Positions 18,201 to 23,735 of a stretch of 23,735 nucleotides of DNA are shown here, piece after piece. Under the pieces are notes generated by a model, which ran no database searches, was not told the DNA's origin, and saw nothing but the letters and a program-made list of their open reading frames with translations. Position 1 is the first letter of the stretch. Every line of letters starts with the position of its first letter. Location: positions 1-23,735 of the IMG/VR virus record IMGVR_UViG_3300032220_000612; one strand, given 5' to 3'. The DNA is from a virus. Made by a program: the position numbers and the translations under genes.

Positions 18201-19372
18201 ATATGGTTTTTTATAAAATTAAAAAAGATGCTAGCGGAAACGCTATACCAATAAAGATTTGGTCTGGACTTTCAAGTATTTTAGTAGATGATGGACAGTT
18301 TACTGGTCAGTATAGAATTGCGGGAGAAGAAAAGCCAACAGTATATGATTTGTCAGTAGAGTATGAAGACGTAGGAACATCTAAAAGGTTTTATTTGTTA
18401 ATTAATAATAAAGTTGTTGGCATAGCAGATGACCCAGATCCATTGCCATTCTATAACAATGCATGCTTATTTGTTAGAGGATCTTCAAAATGTATGTTTG
18501 AAAACATTTATGCACTTGGTAAAAACTATTCTCAAAATACTGTTTTTGATGTTGCAGATTCAGTCTCTAATGTTTTTGGAGATTCTAAAATTAGTGCTAA
18601 TGACTCATTTAGAAAATACGCTATGAGTGGAATTTTGCAATCCACGTATCTAACTGGTATCTCTGCTGTTCAACCGCCAGATTACAATATATACTATGAT
18701 GAATTTGGTTCTATATTTAGAGAAGTAGCATATTTTAATATAAAATATGATAAAGCATTTCCAGCGTTATACGCTCAAATATCTCCAACCCCTAGTACTA
18801 TAAAGGGATATGTTGTTTCTGGATTTCAAGCAGACTCTTATGGAGCAGAATTTTTAGTTTTTAATGCAACAGATTCTGCTTTAAATTTAGATGAAACTGG
18901 AGGAAATTATTTAAAAATTCAAGGTATAACTTTTACCCAAGACACAACCTACACTGCATCTGTTGATGATTATTTTAATAAAAAATCTAACTTTTCAGAA
19001 CAAGACAACTTAGACACTAACACAATAAGATCTTCTTTGTTTGCATTACAAAATTATAATTATATAAAACAAAGCAGACTAAACCACGGAGTTTCTGCTT
19101 TTTCTTTAGAGACTCCTTATATACAAAATTCCTCAGACGCAGAAAATTTACTAGGTTGGATTATTAATAAATCCATGAAACCTAAAAAAATGGTTGGAGC
19201 AGAAATATTCTCATTACCAGTTTTACAATTAGGGGACATAGTTGAAATTGATTATACAAAAAATGATGTTAATATAATTTCTGATCCAGAAACTCAATTT
19301 GTAGTTTATAGTATTGAGTATGGTAGAAAAAATAATGGTCCAGAAATGACCGTATATTTGGCGGAGGTGTAA
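15245..19372 (+). CDS. Large tail hub/tip protein with inserted binding-like domains
   Basis: This 1375-residue protein starts at GTG 15245 behind GAGG (15235-15238). Four parts can be proposed by eye. A discoidin-like beta region (about 178-340) contains PCNRIVFKMQTN and YIDGIRFVVKAM. A gp27/hub-like part (about 345-545) has FAISTILDSVGFTNYTF and SLAEVLNELAVSTQTAMFFDE. A LamG/concanavalin-like sandwich (about 890-1095) includes GGIGIMINPETNNGYYFEI and RFYLLINNKVVGIAD. The C-terminus (about 1295-1375) has LPVLQLGDIVEIDYT and YSIEYGRKNNGPEMTVYLAEV, typical of the closing part of tail hubs. It probably forms the tail tip and may bind host glycans. No peptidase or lysozyme motif was spotted. Arginine is mostly AGA/AGG, unlike the capsid gene. 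Confidence 0.7.
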   Translation: MFSNEDLLDYLKKSNDIYINSLIIAEWNMNVPGNIKKIGNYRYRPNENTSIYKTIPNTFDPDDLGNYYEDALLSYEKKQNTYNLDDSLQVFQSLDEKKSLYYSLEDCTKPFRPRSGINKTDYFNNKYLPNNTNFGNNSPRYYMSSRNDDFKYWSSYRKEDGKERGISNIKINNFNYIEDACPFIVYKDSVPCNRIVFKMQTNVGYLDRGNFVGISETISDPFYGNKNKTVPSKFKIQVLKNNNWVDILDINENNKRSDDSEIIAPDGYLELYYSNNEWFLKSEDVDYETPFVTELSNPTKTTNDDSTFYYNEFEYIDGIRFVVKAMNKFDSTFDLIEMSPRLTANISSMIVDFKINKTLSDLSQGAIPVGQLLPSTGSITIFDENFSFNENNDSSIIKDYLNKNVKFVFYENIYNKDLSVNYFVPIKTLYSDNFPQTNNDGSSVSINLRDFYFYFESKTAPRMLLTDVSLSFAISTILDSVGFTNYTFKRLGYEKDPIIPYFFVAPEQSLAEVLNELAVSTQTAMFFDEYNNFVVMSKNYIMPEKNERVTDFKLIGTNNQIIDGVIKNKSQSENLPNIISISSQDKKIYNDGKINYTSRYIQRSYGSLNQSSLLDREKTWIYKPALLWESSGDDSMKTINDRVSKQSNFTLSAVPINSDLVSALPTVKNGVVINNIIDVGENAYWLTRYTGYFYSSGEIIKYDAVEYNITGVGNVWISSNQEYQDYFGNLKFNGKIYPTGLVRIFSNPHYETIDNQLRLKEGAVFEHGRAQFGTKISSHSAGISSNWTDNSYVRGCTMRADLLFNTSLEIEYPITTLGEAGKNDLLAKKSLRNGIIKNFMSNNFLTETQLNSLPSAETGTIQSSALVFSGPVFESSESPINFISYVYKSLNNSFKHFGTRMRIIGKSENTDNRLQTPTGSAIYYQLPSTQPNQNSNIGGGSGGIGIMINPETNNGYYFEIVALTQKNIESYTKINADGTKDVNVYNMVFYKIKKDASGNAIPIKIWSGLSSILVDDGQFTGQYRIAGEEKPTVYDLSVEYEDVGTSKRFYLLINNKVVGIADDPDPLPFYNNACLFVRGSSKCMFENIYALGKNYSQNTVFDVADSVSNVFGDSKISANDSFRKYAMSGILQSTYLTGISAVQPPDYNIYYDEFGSIFREVAYFNIKYDKAFPALYAQISPTPSTIKGYVVSGFQADSYGAEFLVFNATDSALNLDETGGNYLKIQGITFTQDTTYTASVDDYFNKKSNFSEQDNLDTNTIRSSLFALQNYNYIKQSRLNHGVSAFSLETPYIQNSSDAENLLGWIINKSMKPKKMVGAEIFSLPVLQLGDIVEIDYTKNDVNIISDPETQFVVYSIEYGRKNNGPEMTVYLAEV

Positions 19373-19373
19373 G

Positions 19374-20048
19374 TTGGGCGCTTTAGATGCAGCAAATTGG
19401 GCAAAACATAATCCAACAACTCCCTATAACAATTCTTTTCCAACTTATATTGACGAACAGTGGAAAATGAATAGGATGAGGGAGGAAGATAAAAAAGTAG
19501 AAAATTCAAAAGTTATAAAAGGGGATAGTCCAGACTCCTTTAATTTAACGGTAACTGTTCCAGCAACACCCCCATACATGCCTAGCCCACCACCACCACC
19601 GCCTACGGTTAAAGTTAAAAGTGCAACCCCAGAAATTATATTGTGGGATGATGCCACAATTCCAATGGAAATGTTATCAAATTTAACTCTTGAAAACATT
19701 GGGGGCCAAGAGTTACTTTCCTTGTCAAGGCACGACAGAGTGAGTGGAGAAAACGTATCCAATCAACTAATCAAAAATTTAACATTCTTTAATCAAGAGT
19801 ATTCTTCAAAAAAAATATTAGGATTACAAAATACATCAGATAAATATTTTTCAAATTTTAGCATTAAACTTGAATCTAAGATTCCATTCGAGGGTAATGG
19901 TCCTGGGGGAACAAATGTATACCTAGACCCTACAACAAAAGACTTAGTTATTGATTTAATAAATTTAGAGTCAGACGAAATTATTGAAATTCAAGTAGGT
20001 GCGGGTGGTACAATATATACTATAACTGTTGGAGTTGAAGAGTCATGA
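19374..20048 (+). CDS. Minor tail protein with proline-rich linker
   Basis: The 224-residue protein starts at TTG 19374. That start is supported by GGAGG (19363-19367) 6 nt upstream, inside the end of the hub gene. An N-terminal charged helix-like part (about 1-50) leads to a proline-rich hinge (about 62-76, PPYMPSPPPPPP). Two strand-rich parts follow: about 80-160, with LENIGGQELLSLSRHDRVS, and a C-terminal part with DLVIDLINLESDEIIEIQVG. It is probably an accessory tail-tip or fibre-attachment protein; I do not recognise the family. The stop overlaps the next start (ATGA), so it is coupled to the fibre gene. Confidence 0.65.
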   Translation: MGALDAANWAKHNPTTPYNNSFPTYIDEQWKMNRMREEDKKVENSKVIKGDSPDSFNLTVTVPATPPYMPSPPPPPPTVKVKSATPEIILWDDATIPMEMLSNLTLENIGGQELLSLSRHDRVSGENVSNQLIKNLTFFNQEYSSKKILGLQNTSDKYFSNFSIKLESKIPFEGNGPGGTNVYLDPTTKDLVIDLINLESDEIIEIQVGAGGTIYTITVGVEES

Positions 20049-21169
20049 TAACTAATATCGGAAAATATATAATTGCTAAGTACTTGTTGGGTCAATCACC
20101 AGCATTTGCGTCATACATGGCCGTAGGATGTGGAGTTAAACCTTTAGATAATTTAACAACCGCACCAGATCATTCTTTAAAAGAAAATCTTAATTTTGAA
20201 ATGTTTCGTGTTCCAATTAGTTCAAGGGGATATATTGTTGAGGATGGTAAATCAAAATTAGTTTTAACAGCAGAATTACCAACGGAAGAAAGATATGAGA
20301 TATCTGAAGTTGGAATATATTCCGCTGGCGCAAATCCAAATGCAACAGCAAACGATAGTAGGCCAATTTTAGTTTTTTCTGAAACAGAGAGTTGGGAACA
20401 CGTAACACCAACAGCAACAACAGACATAGCAAGAATAACAGTTCCCCTTGATTCTGCGCTATCAAATAACGTTATAGATTCGACTTTAAAAATCTTTGAA
20501 ACCAATGCTGACAATAAAATATTTTATAACCAAAATAGGACAAATAGGTACGAAAGGTGCAGATATTTTAATAACGCAATTGCAATACGTGGGGACTCTT
20601 GCTCAATGACTTCTTCTGGAGGACATTTAGTTGTTGGCTCAAATCCACAATATATTAGGTTAGTAGGAACATCCGTAGATCTATCAAAAGTTTCACCGTT
20701 AGATGAATTAAGATTGGCGTTTTCAGTTATTAACAAAGACGGTGATTCAGTTGCAATTCCAGATACTGTAAAAATTATTATAGAATTTACCAACAGTTCA
20801 GATACTTCAAATTTTTCAAGATTTGAGGCGGTAGTTGACAATGGTTCGGCAAGTGGCCAACAAGATTTTGCAAATAATAGATACTGTGTAGTAAGTAAAC
20901 AAAAACAAGAACTATATACAACTTCTAATTTTTCCTGGACATCGGTAAACACAATAAACATATATGCCTCAATTGTAGATTCTGGGTCAGTGTCTAGTAA
21001 TTTTTATGTATTTCTTGATGCATTAAAATTTGAGAACACAACTGCATCCAACCCTTTATACGGATTAGTTGGTTATTCAATAATACAAAATGACGAAGCA
21101 ACAACAATTATAAAATCAAGTAATACAAATAATTATATAGAGTTTAAGTTTGCAATAGGAGTAGGGTAA
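20045..21169 (+). CDS. Tail fibre/adhesin-like protein
   Basis: The 374-residue protein begins with ITNIGKYIIAKYLLGQSPAFASYMAVGCG, a pattern seen at the N-terminus of many phage tail fibre proteins. The N-terminal part (about 1-150) includes YEISEVGIYSAGANPN, resembling fibre attachment domains. From about 165 to 345 comes a beta-sandwich-like region (for example SGGHLVVGSNPQYIRLVG and SSNFYVFLDALKFEN) that looks like a carbohydrate-binding module. It probably sits at the tail tip and takes part in receptor recognition. It overlaps the preceding stop by 4 nt and the next start by 1 nt. Confidence 0.65.
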   Translation: MITNIGKYIIAKYLLGQSPAFASYMAVGCGVKPLDNLTTAPDHSLKENLNFEMFRVPISSRGYIVEDGKSKLVLTAELPTEERYEISEVGIYSAGANPNATANDSRPILVFSETESWEHVTPTATTDIARITVPLDSALSNNVIDSTLKIFETNADNKIFYNQNRTNRYERCRYFNNAIAIRGDSCSMTSSGGHLVVGSNPQYIRLVGTSVDLSKVSPLDELRLAFSVINKDGDSVAIPDTVKIIIEFTNSSDTSNFSRFEAVVDNGSASGQQDFANNRYCVVSKQKQELYTTSNFSWTSVNTINIYASIVDSGSVSSNFYVFLDALKFENTTASNPLYGLVGYSIIQNDEATTIIKSSNTNNYIEFKFAIGVG

Positions 21170-21717
21170 TGCCTGACAATAACATTAAAAAAGTTATAAT
21201 AAAAAAATCAGACCTATATCAAGTTGGAGATGTTTATGAATTAAATCATAATATTAGATATAGAGTAATTTCTGAAGACAGAAATAGATACTCCCATTGG
21301 TCCCCAATTACAACTTTAAATATTGATCCTACTGCATCCGAGGTTGGATTTATAGTTTCAGATACAAGCACTTATATCCCATATAATTTTGAGGTAGACA
21401 TCGCCAAACATTTAATTAATCTTTCTTGGACAATGCCAGCATTGCAAATAGTAAACCCAACAGAAGCAGAGGTTGCATTACAACAAGAGCAGGCTGCAAT
21501 TTCTGTTTTTGACGTATATGTTCAGTGGAAAACTGCAACAGTTAATAGTAATTGGATTTGGATGGGTCAGTCCTCTGGCTCTAGTTTTTCAATTTCTTAT
21601 CCATACGCATCCGGAAGTCCAGACATGGCAAGATTTAGGGTTCAAAGGTATACTCTAATAAAGAAAGAATTTGATCTGGCAACTTATTTAATTACTGATT
21701 TTAAAGATTTAGACTGA
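21169..21717 (+). CDS. Tail protein with fibronectin III-like fold
   Basis: This 182-residue protein starts with a TAATG overlap and has AGGAG (21157-21161) 7 nt upstream. The sequence reads like one or two Ig/FnIII-type modules. The first part has NIRYRVISEDRNRYSHWSPI (about 28-47). The second has LINLSWTMPAL, VFDVYVQWKTATVNSNWIWMG and ARFRVQRYTL, with the tryptophan and tyrosine spacing typical of FnIII strands. Such modules are common in phage tail proteins and may aid weak glycan binding on the host surface. The stop codon TGA is also the first part of the next promoter box. Confidence 0.55.
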   Translation: MPDNNIKKVIIKKSDLYQVGDVYELNHNIRYRVISEDRNRYSHWSPITTLNIDPTASEVGFIVSDTSTYIPYNFEVDIAKHLINLSWTMPALQIVNPTEAEVALQQEQAAISVFDVYVQWKTATVNSNWIWMGQSSGSSFSISYPYASGSPDMARFRVQRYTLIKKEFDLATYLITDFKDLD

Positions 21718-21723
21718 TATAAT
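21715..21723 (+). promoter_or_regulatory. TGATATAAT promoter overlapping a stop codon
   Basis: The exact nonamer TGATATAAT begins with the TGA stop of the upstream gene and ends 14 nt before ATG 21738. The predicted transcript would start around 21730 with only about 8 nt of leader, including the GGAG part of the ribosome-binding site. No -35 is evident. Confidence 0.65.
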
Positions 21724-21737
21724 AATAAAGGAGACAT

Positions 21738-22181
21738 ATGGCAAAAATACCACTACCAGAAAGAGGGCAACCTTTAGATTTAACATATATCAATCAATTG
21801 GCTAATGCGGTCAATGGATTGTATAATCAGGTATCATCTAGCACAGGTAATTACGCTAAAATAAATATTACAAACAACGACGTAGTTAACGTTAAGACCT
21901 CGGAAATGGGAGTTGTAGCAGCCCGTGTAGAAATATATAATAACGCAACAGTAATCGTTGCTCAAGAAAAAGAGTTTTTTTATGACTTCAGTAACAATTT
22001 TAAATATGCCCCAATTGTTACCGCTACGCCAGTAAACATTGGAAACACATTAGCAGGTAAAAATGTGTCTGTAATTTTAAAAAATGTAACTACTTCTAGA
22101 GTAGAAGGGGTTGTAAGGTTTGGAAGTGCTGGAGATTTATCTTTGCACGTAAATTTAATTGCAATTGGCGTCCCTACTTAA
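21738..22181 (+). CDS. Fibre/adhesin with H-type lectin-like C-terminus
   Basis: The 147-residue protein has an N-terminal helix (LTYINQLANAVNGLYNQV, about 15-32) that could trimerise. The C-terminal beta region (about 75-147) has the order of an H-type lectin or fibre tip domain: FSNNFKYAPIVTATPV, then VILKNVTTSRVEGVVRF, then LSLHVNLIAIGVP. In other phages this kind of fold closes receptor-binding fibres. It has its own promoter and AAAGGAG (21727-21733), so it may be made at higher levels than its neighbours. The lectin assignment is by pattern only; a head fibre or decoration protein is an alternative. Confidence 0.6.
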   Translation: MAKIPLPERGQPLDLTYINQLANAVNGLYNQVSSSTGNYAKINITNNDVVNVKTSEMGVVAARVEIYNNATVIVAQEKEFFYDFSNNFKYAPIVTATPVNIGNTLAGKNVSVILKNVTTSRVEGVVRFGSAGDLSLHVNLIAIGVPT

Positions 22182-22372
22182 TGATAAAATGTTCAAGATG
22201 TAAGTCTAGGATGTTCTTAGACAGGCAATACAGCAGGGAAGATCATCTGGAATCATTTTGTTTGTCTTGTGGAAATAGAAAATTTTATAATCCGCCATCA
22301 GCATCAAGCGAGGGGAAATGGCTACTTCAAAAGGAAATATTGAAAGCGAAGAATACAATCAGTCGCCTGTAA
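22181..22372 (+). CDS. Small zinc-ribbon protein
   Basis: The 63-residue protein has two CxxC pairs (Cys4/Cys7 in CSRC and Cys27/Cys30 in CLSC), separated by a basic, hydrophilic loop; together they would bind one zinc ion. It is small and basic, so a nucleic-acid or protein-binding role is plausible, but no specific family is recognised. It starts in a TAATG overlap with the previous gene and has no own ribosome-binding site, suggesting coupling. Its last 55 nt overlap the next gene in another frame. Confidence 0.7.
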   Translation: MIKCSRCKSRMFLDRQYSREDHLESFCLSCGNRKFYNPPSASSEGKWLLQKEILKAKNTISRL

Positions 22373-22863
22373 TAAAAGGCAGCGAGGCTGTTTGGTTTTT
22401 GAATAATGATTTAGTAAGAATACATCATTATAATAGGTCAAACGGAACTGTTGCATTGTATAATATTATTAAAAATAAAATTGAGTTGTGTTTTATTTTA
22501 GATTTTAAAAAAAATAGAGAGAAAGCATATACTATAACTGAGACCGCAAAAATTATTAATAGGCATAGAAAGTATATGCCAAGTTTAATAAAACGAGGAG
22601 TCATTCCTCCACCAATAGGCTGTTCTGAAAATGGTAAAAGAGGTTTTCAAATAAGAGCGTACTATTCTGAAAATACAGTAAAAGAGATTCGTGATATACT
22701 GGCAAGTATACATATTGGACAACCAAGAAAAGATGGTTTAATAACAAATAATATGACGCCTACAAAACAAGAATTGACTAGAAAGTTGGGAGATGGTATA
22801 CTTACTTATACAAAAACTAAAGATGGAAGATTTATTCCAGTCTGGAATGAATCAATAAGATAA
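22318..22863 (+). CDS. Putative HTH DNA-binding protein (MerR/excisionase-like)
   Basis: The 181-residue protein contains a helix-turn-helix-like segment at about residues 70-130. YTITETAKIINRHRKYMPSL is followed by IKRGVIPPP, a wing-like RGFQIRAYY, and SENTVKEIRDILA, as in winged MerR/HTH_17 proteins that read 'adaptor' DNA sites. The N-terminal part (about 20-65) is a small beta-rich region (AVWFLNNDLVRIHHYNR). It may regulate phage transcription; the target is unknown. GAGGGG precedes ATG 22318 by only 2 nt, so the start is not certain, but no better in-frame start is visible before the domain. Confidence 0.6.
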   Translation: MATSKGNIESEEYNQSPVIKGSEAVWFLNNDLVRIHHYNRSNGTVALYNIIKNKIELCFILDFKKNREKAYTITETAKIINRHRKYMPSLIKRGVIPPPIGCSENGKRGFQIRAYYSENTVKEIRDILASIHIGQPRKDGLITNNMTPTKQELTRKLGDGILTYTKTKDGRFIPVWNESIR

Positions 22864-22879
22864 CTGTTGGGAGACAACA

Positions 22880-23095
22880 ATGGAAAATGATCAAGCAAAA
22901 ATAAACGTAACATTGGGATATACATATAATTTAGGAAACTTTCAATCTCTTAGATTAGATCTTGGCGTAGTAGATAGTAAAAAAGATGGTGAAAATATAA
23001 ACGATGCATTTGAAAGAGTTTATAATTTTGTTGAAAACAAACTTGCCGAAAAATTAAATGAGGCAAAGTTAGCAAAATTAGAAATATCTGAATAA
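22880..23095 (+). CDS. Small conserved-looking protein, replication region
   Basis: The 71-residue protein begins with strands (KINVTLGYTYNLGNFQSLRLDLGVVDS) followed by an amphipathic helix (DAFERVYNFVENKLAEKL). The YxxNLGN-S-R-D-G pattern resembles small proteins near phage replication genes, but I cannot name a family. The start is supported by GGGAG (22868-22872). It overlaps the next start by one base (TAATG), so the two are probably co-translated. Confidence 0.7.
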   Translation: MENDQAKINVTLGYTYNLGNFQSLRLDLGVVDSKKDGENINDAFERVYNFVENKLAEKLNEAKLAKLEISE

Positions 23096-23403
23096 TGGCA
23101 GAGCGCAAGGACCGAATGGCCTTGTTGAGTCGTTATAGTAAGTTTCACACTGCTAAGTACGAAAAGAAGGCTATGCTAAACCTAAATGTAGAACAATGGG
23201 CATCTGATGCCTTAATAGATTCTTACGGACTTGCAAAATGCTATGAGTTGCTTGAGTACTATTTTGCCCACTCTTTGTCCCCCTCTTGGAATTATTTTGC
23301 ATACAATTGTGAAAAAATATTGCAGTCAAAATTAGATAAAATTTATGATGATGAAGCAAGATTAGAAAGAAGAAAAAAAGCAAAGGAATGGTTAAGTGAA
23401 TAA
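23095..23403 (+). CDS. Small helical protein upstream of helicase
   Basis: The 102-residue protein is charged and mostly helical. It has an aromatic-rich middle (KCYELLEYYFAHSLSPSWNYFAYN, shown here only as a landmark around residues 48-71) and a lysine/arginine-rich end (ARLERRKKAKEWL). Its position just before a DnaB-like helicase, with an 8-nt overlap, suggests a replication accessory role such as helicase loading. No loader motif is visible, so this is inference. It begins by coupling (TAATG) without a Shine-Dalgarno. Confidence 0.65.
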   Translation: MAERKDRMALLSRYSKFHTAKYEKKAMLNLNVEQWASDALIDSYGLAKCYELLEYYFAHSLSPSWNYFAYNCEKILQSKLDKIYDDEARLERRKKAKEWLSE

Positions 23404-23735
23404 CACAGAGTCTAAACTAATATCTGCACTACTAAGTGATAAACAAATGCATGTTTTATTACAGGCTAATGTTGAAAATTTGTTAAAGACCCACACCGAC
23501 CTTTGGATATTTATTAGAAAATATTATGAGGCCAATAATTCTGTTCCTCCACAATCACTTATTGTAGATAAATTTAGAGACTTTCAATTTGTAGAAAATG
23601 TTGGGGCGACAAAATACCATTTAGAAGAATTACAGTCTGAATACTTAACTGATAGCCTTAAGGGTATATTGAGGTCGGCTGCTTCAGAAGTGCAGTCTGG
23701 AAATGGAGAAATTGCTTTAAATGAAATAATTAATA
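23396..23735 (+). CDS. DnaB-like replicative helicase, N-terminal part (truncated)
   Basis: A GTG at 23396 opens a frame that runs off the window after 113 codons. AAGGA (23383-23387) stands 8 nt upstream, within the previous gene. The visible part resembles the helical N-terminal domain of DnaB-type helicases: TESKLISALLSDKQMHVLL at the start, then LWIFIRKYYEANNSVPPQ, then YHLEELQSEYLTDSLKGIL and a helix ending ALNEIIN. The ATPase domain with Walker A would lie beyond the window, so the helicase call is not proven here. It marks the change from structural to replication genes. Confidence 0.65.
   Translation, partial: MNNTESKLISALLSDKQMHVLLQANVENLLKTHTDLWIFIRKYYEANNSVPPQSLIVDKFRDFQFVENVGATKYHLEELQSEYLTDSLKGILRSAASEVQSGNGEIALNEIIN

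Noticed and set aside
18429-18626. 65-codon + strand frame inside the hub gene.
   Set aside because: It overlaps the LamG-like region of the hub gene in another frame and has leucine-rich shadow composition without start signals.
20524-20961. 145-codon - strand open frame in the fibre gene (also 20170-20514).
   Set aside because: Both are antisense to a coherent + strand gene in a window with all genes on +, with no recognisable protein features.

Overview
The window is a tightly packed, AT-rich stretch of a tailed double-stranded DNA phage or prophage genome with a siphovirus-type (long, non-contractile tail) morphogenesis module. Every supported gene is on the + strand. Gene order is the canonical HK97-like one: [upstream gene end] - capsid protease/scaffold - major capsid protein - head-tail connectors - tail terminator - major tail tube - tail-assembly chaperones - tape measure - distal tail/hub - fibre and adhesin-like proteins - zinc ribbon and HTH regulator - start of the replication genes, ending in a truncated DnaB-like helicase. 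No sheath or baseplate-wedge genes, integrase, tRNA, CRISPR array or insertion sequence was seen. The host is not shown directly. Apparent leaderless starts behind TATAAT boxes and the tape-measure motif 'DTVPAMLTPGEY' would fit an actinobacterial host, but this is only a weak inference.

Region 1-2622 is the capsid block. A 444-residue HK97-type (S78) prohead protease carries a C-terminal scaffold, and a strong internal Shine-Dalgarno plus in-frame ATG would also make the scaffold alone. The major capsid protein follows and ends at a clear intrinsic terminator. Region 2637-5542 is the neck: a small protein, a gp6-like adaptor, a probable stopper, a gp10-like neck protein and a tail terminator. 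Region 5584-6337 is the major tail protein with its own candidate promoter and a strong terminator. Region 6337-14638 holds two paralogous tail-assembly chaperone genes, each behind a TGATATAAT promoter, and a 2398-residue tape measure. Region 14638-22181 encodes distal tail, hub and adhesin proteins, mostly joined by 1-4 nt start/stop overlaps. From 22181 to the window end come small regulatory or replication genes.

The points most worth a second look are: (a) an exact TGATATAAT extended -10 box repeated at four gene starts without visible -35 elements, one placed directly in a terminator T-tract and only 6 nt before an ATG, implying leaderless translation; (b) replacement of the usual G/GT frameshift by two separate paralogous genes, the long form first, each with its own promoter; (c) the nested scaffold start; (d) a tape measure with two copies of the normally C-terminal 'VPxxLxPGE' motif around a globular insert; and (e) strong CGT-arginine codon bias confined mainly to the capsid and tail-tube genes. 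I saw no defence system, toxin cassette or lysis cassette.
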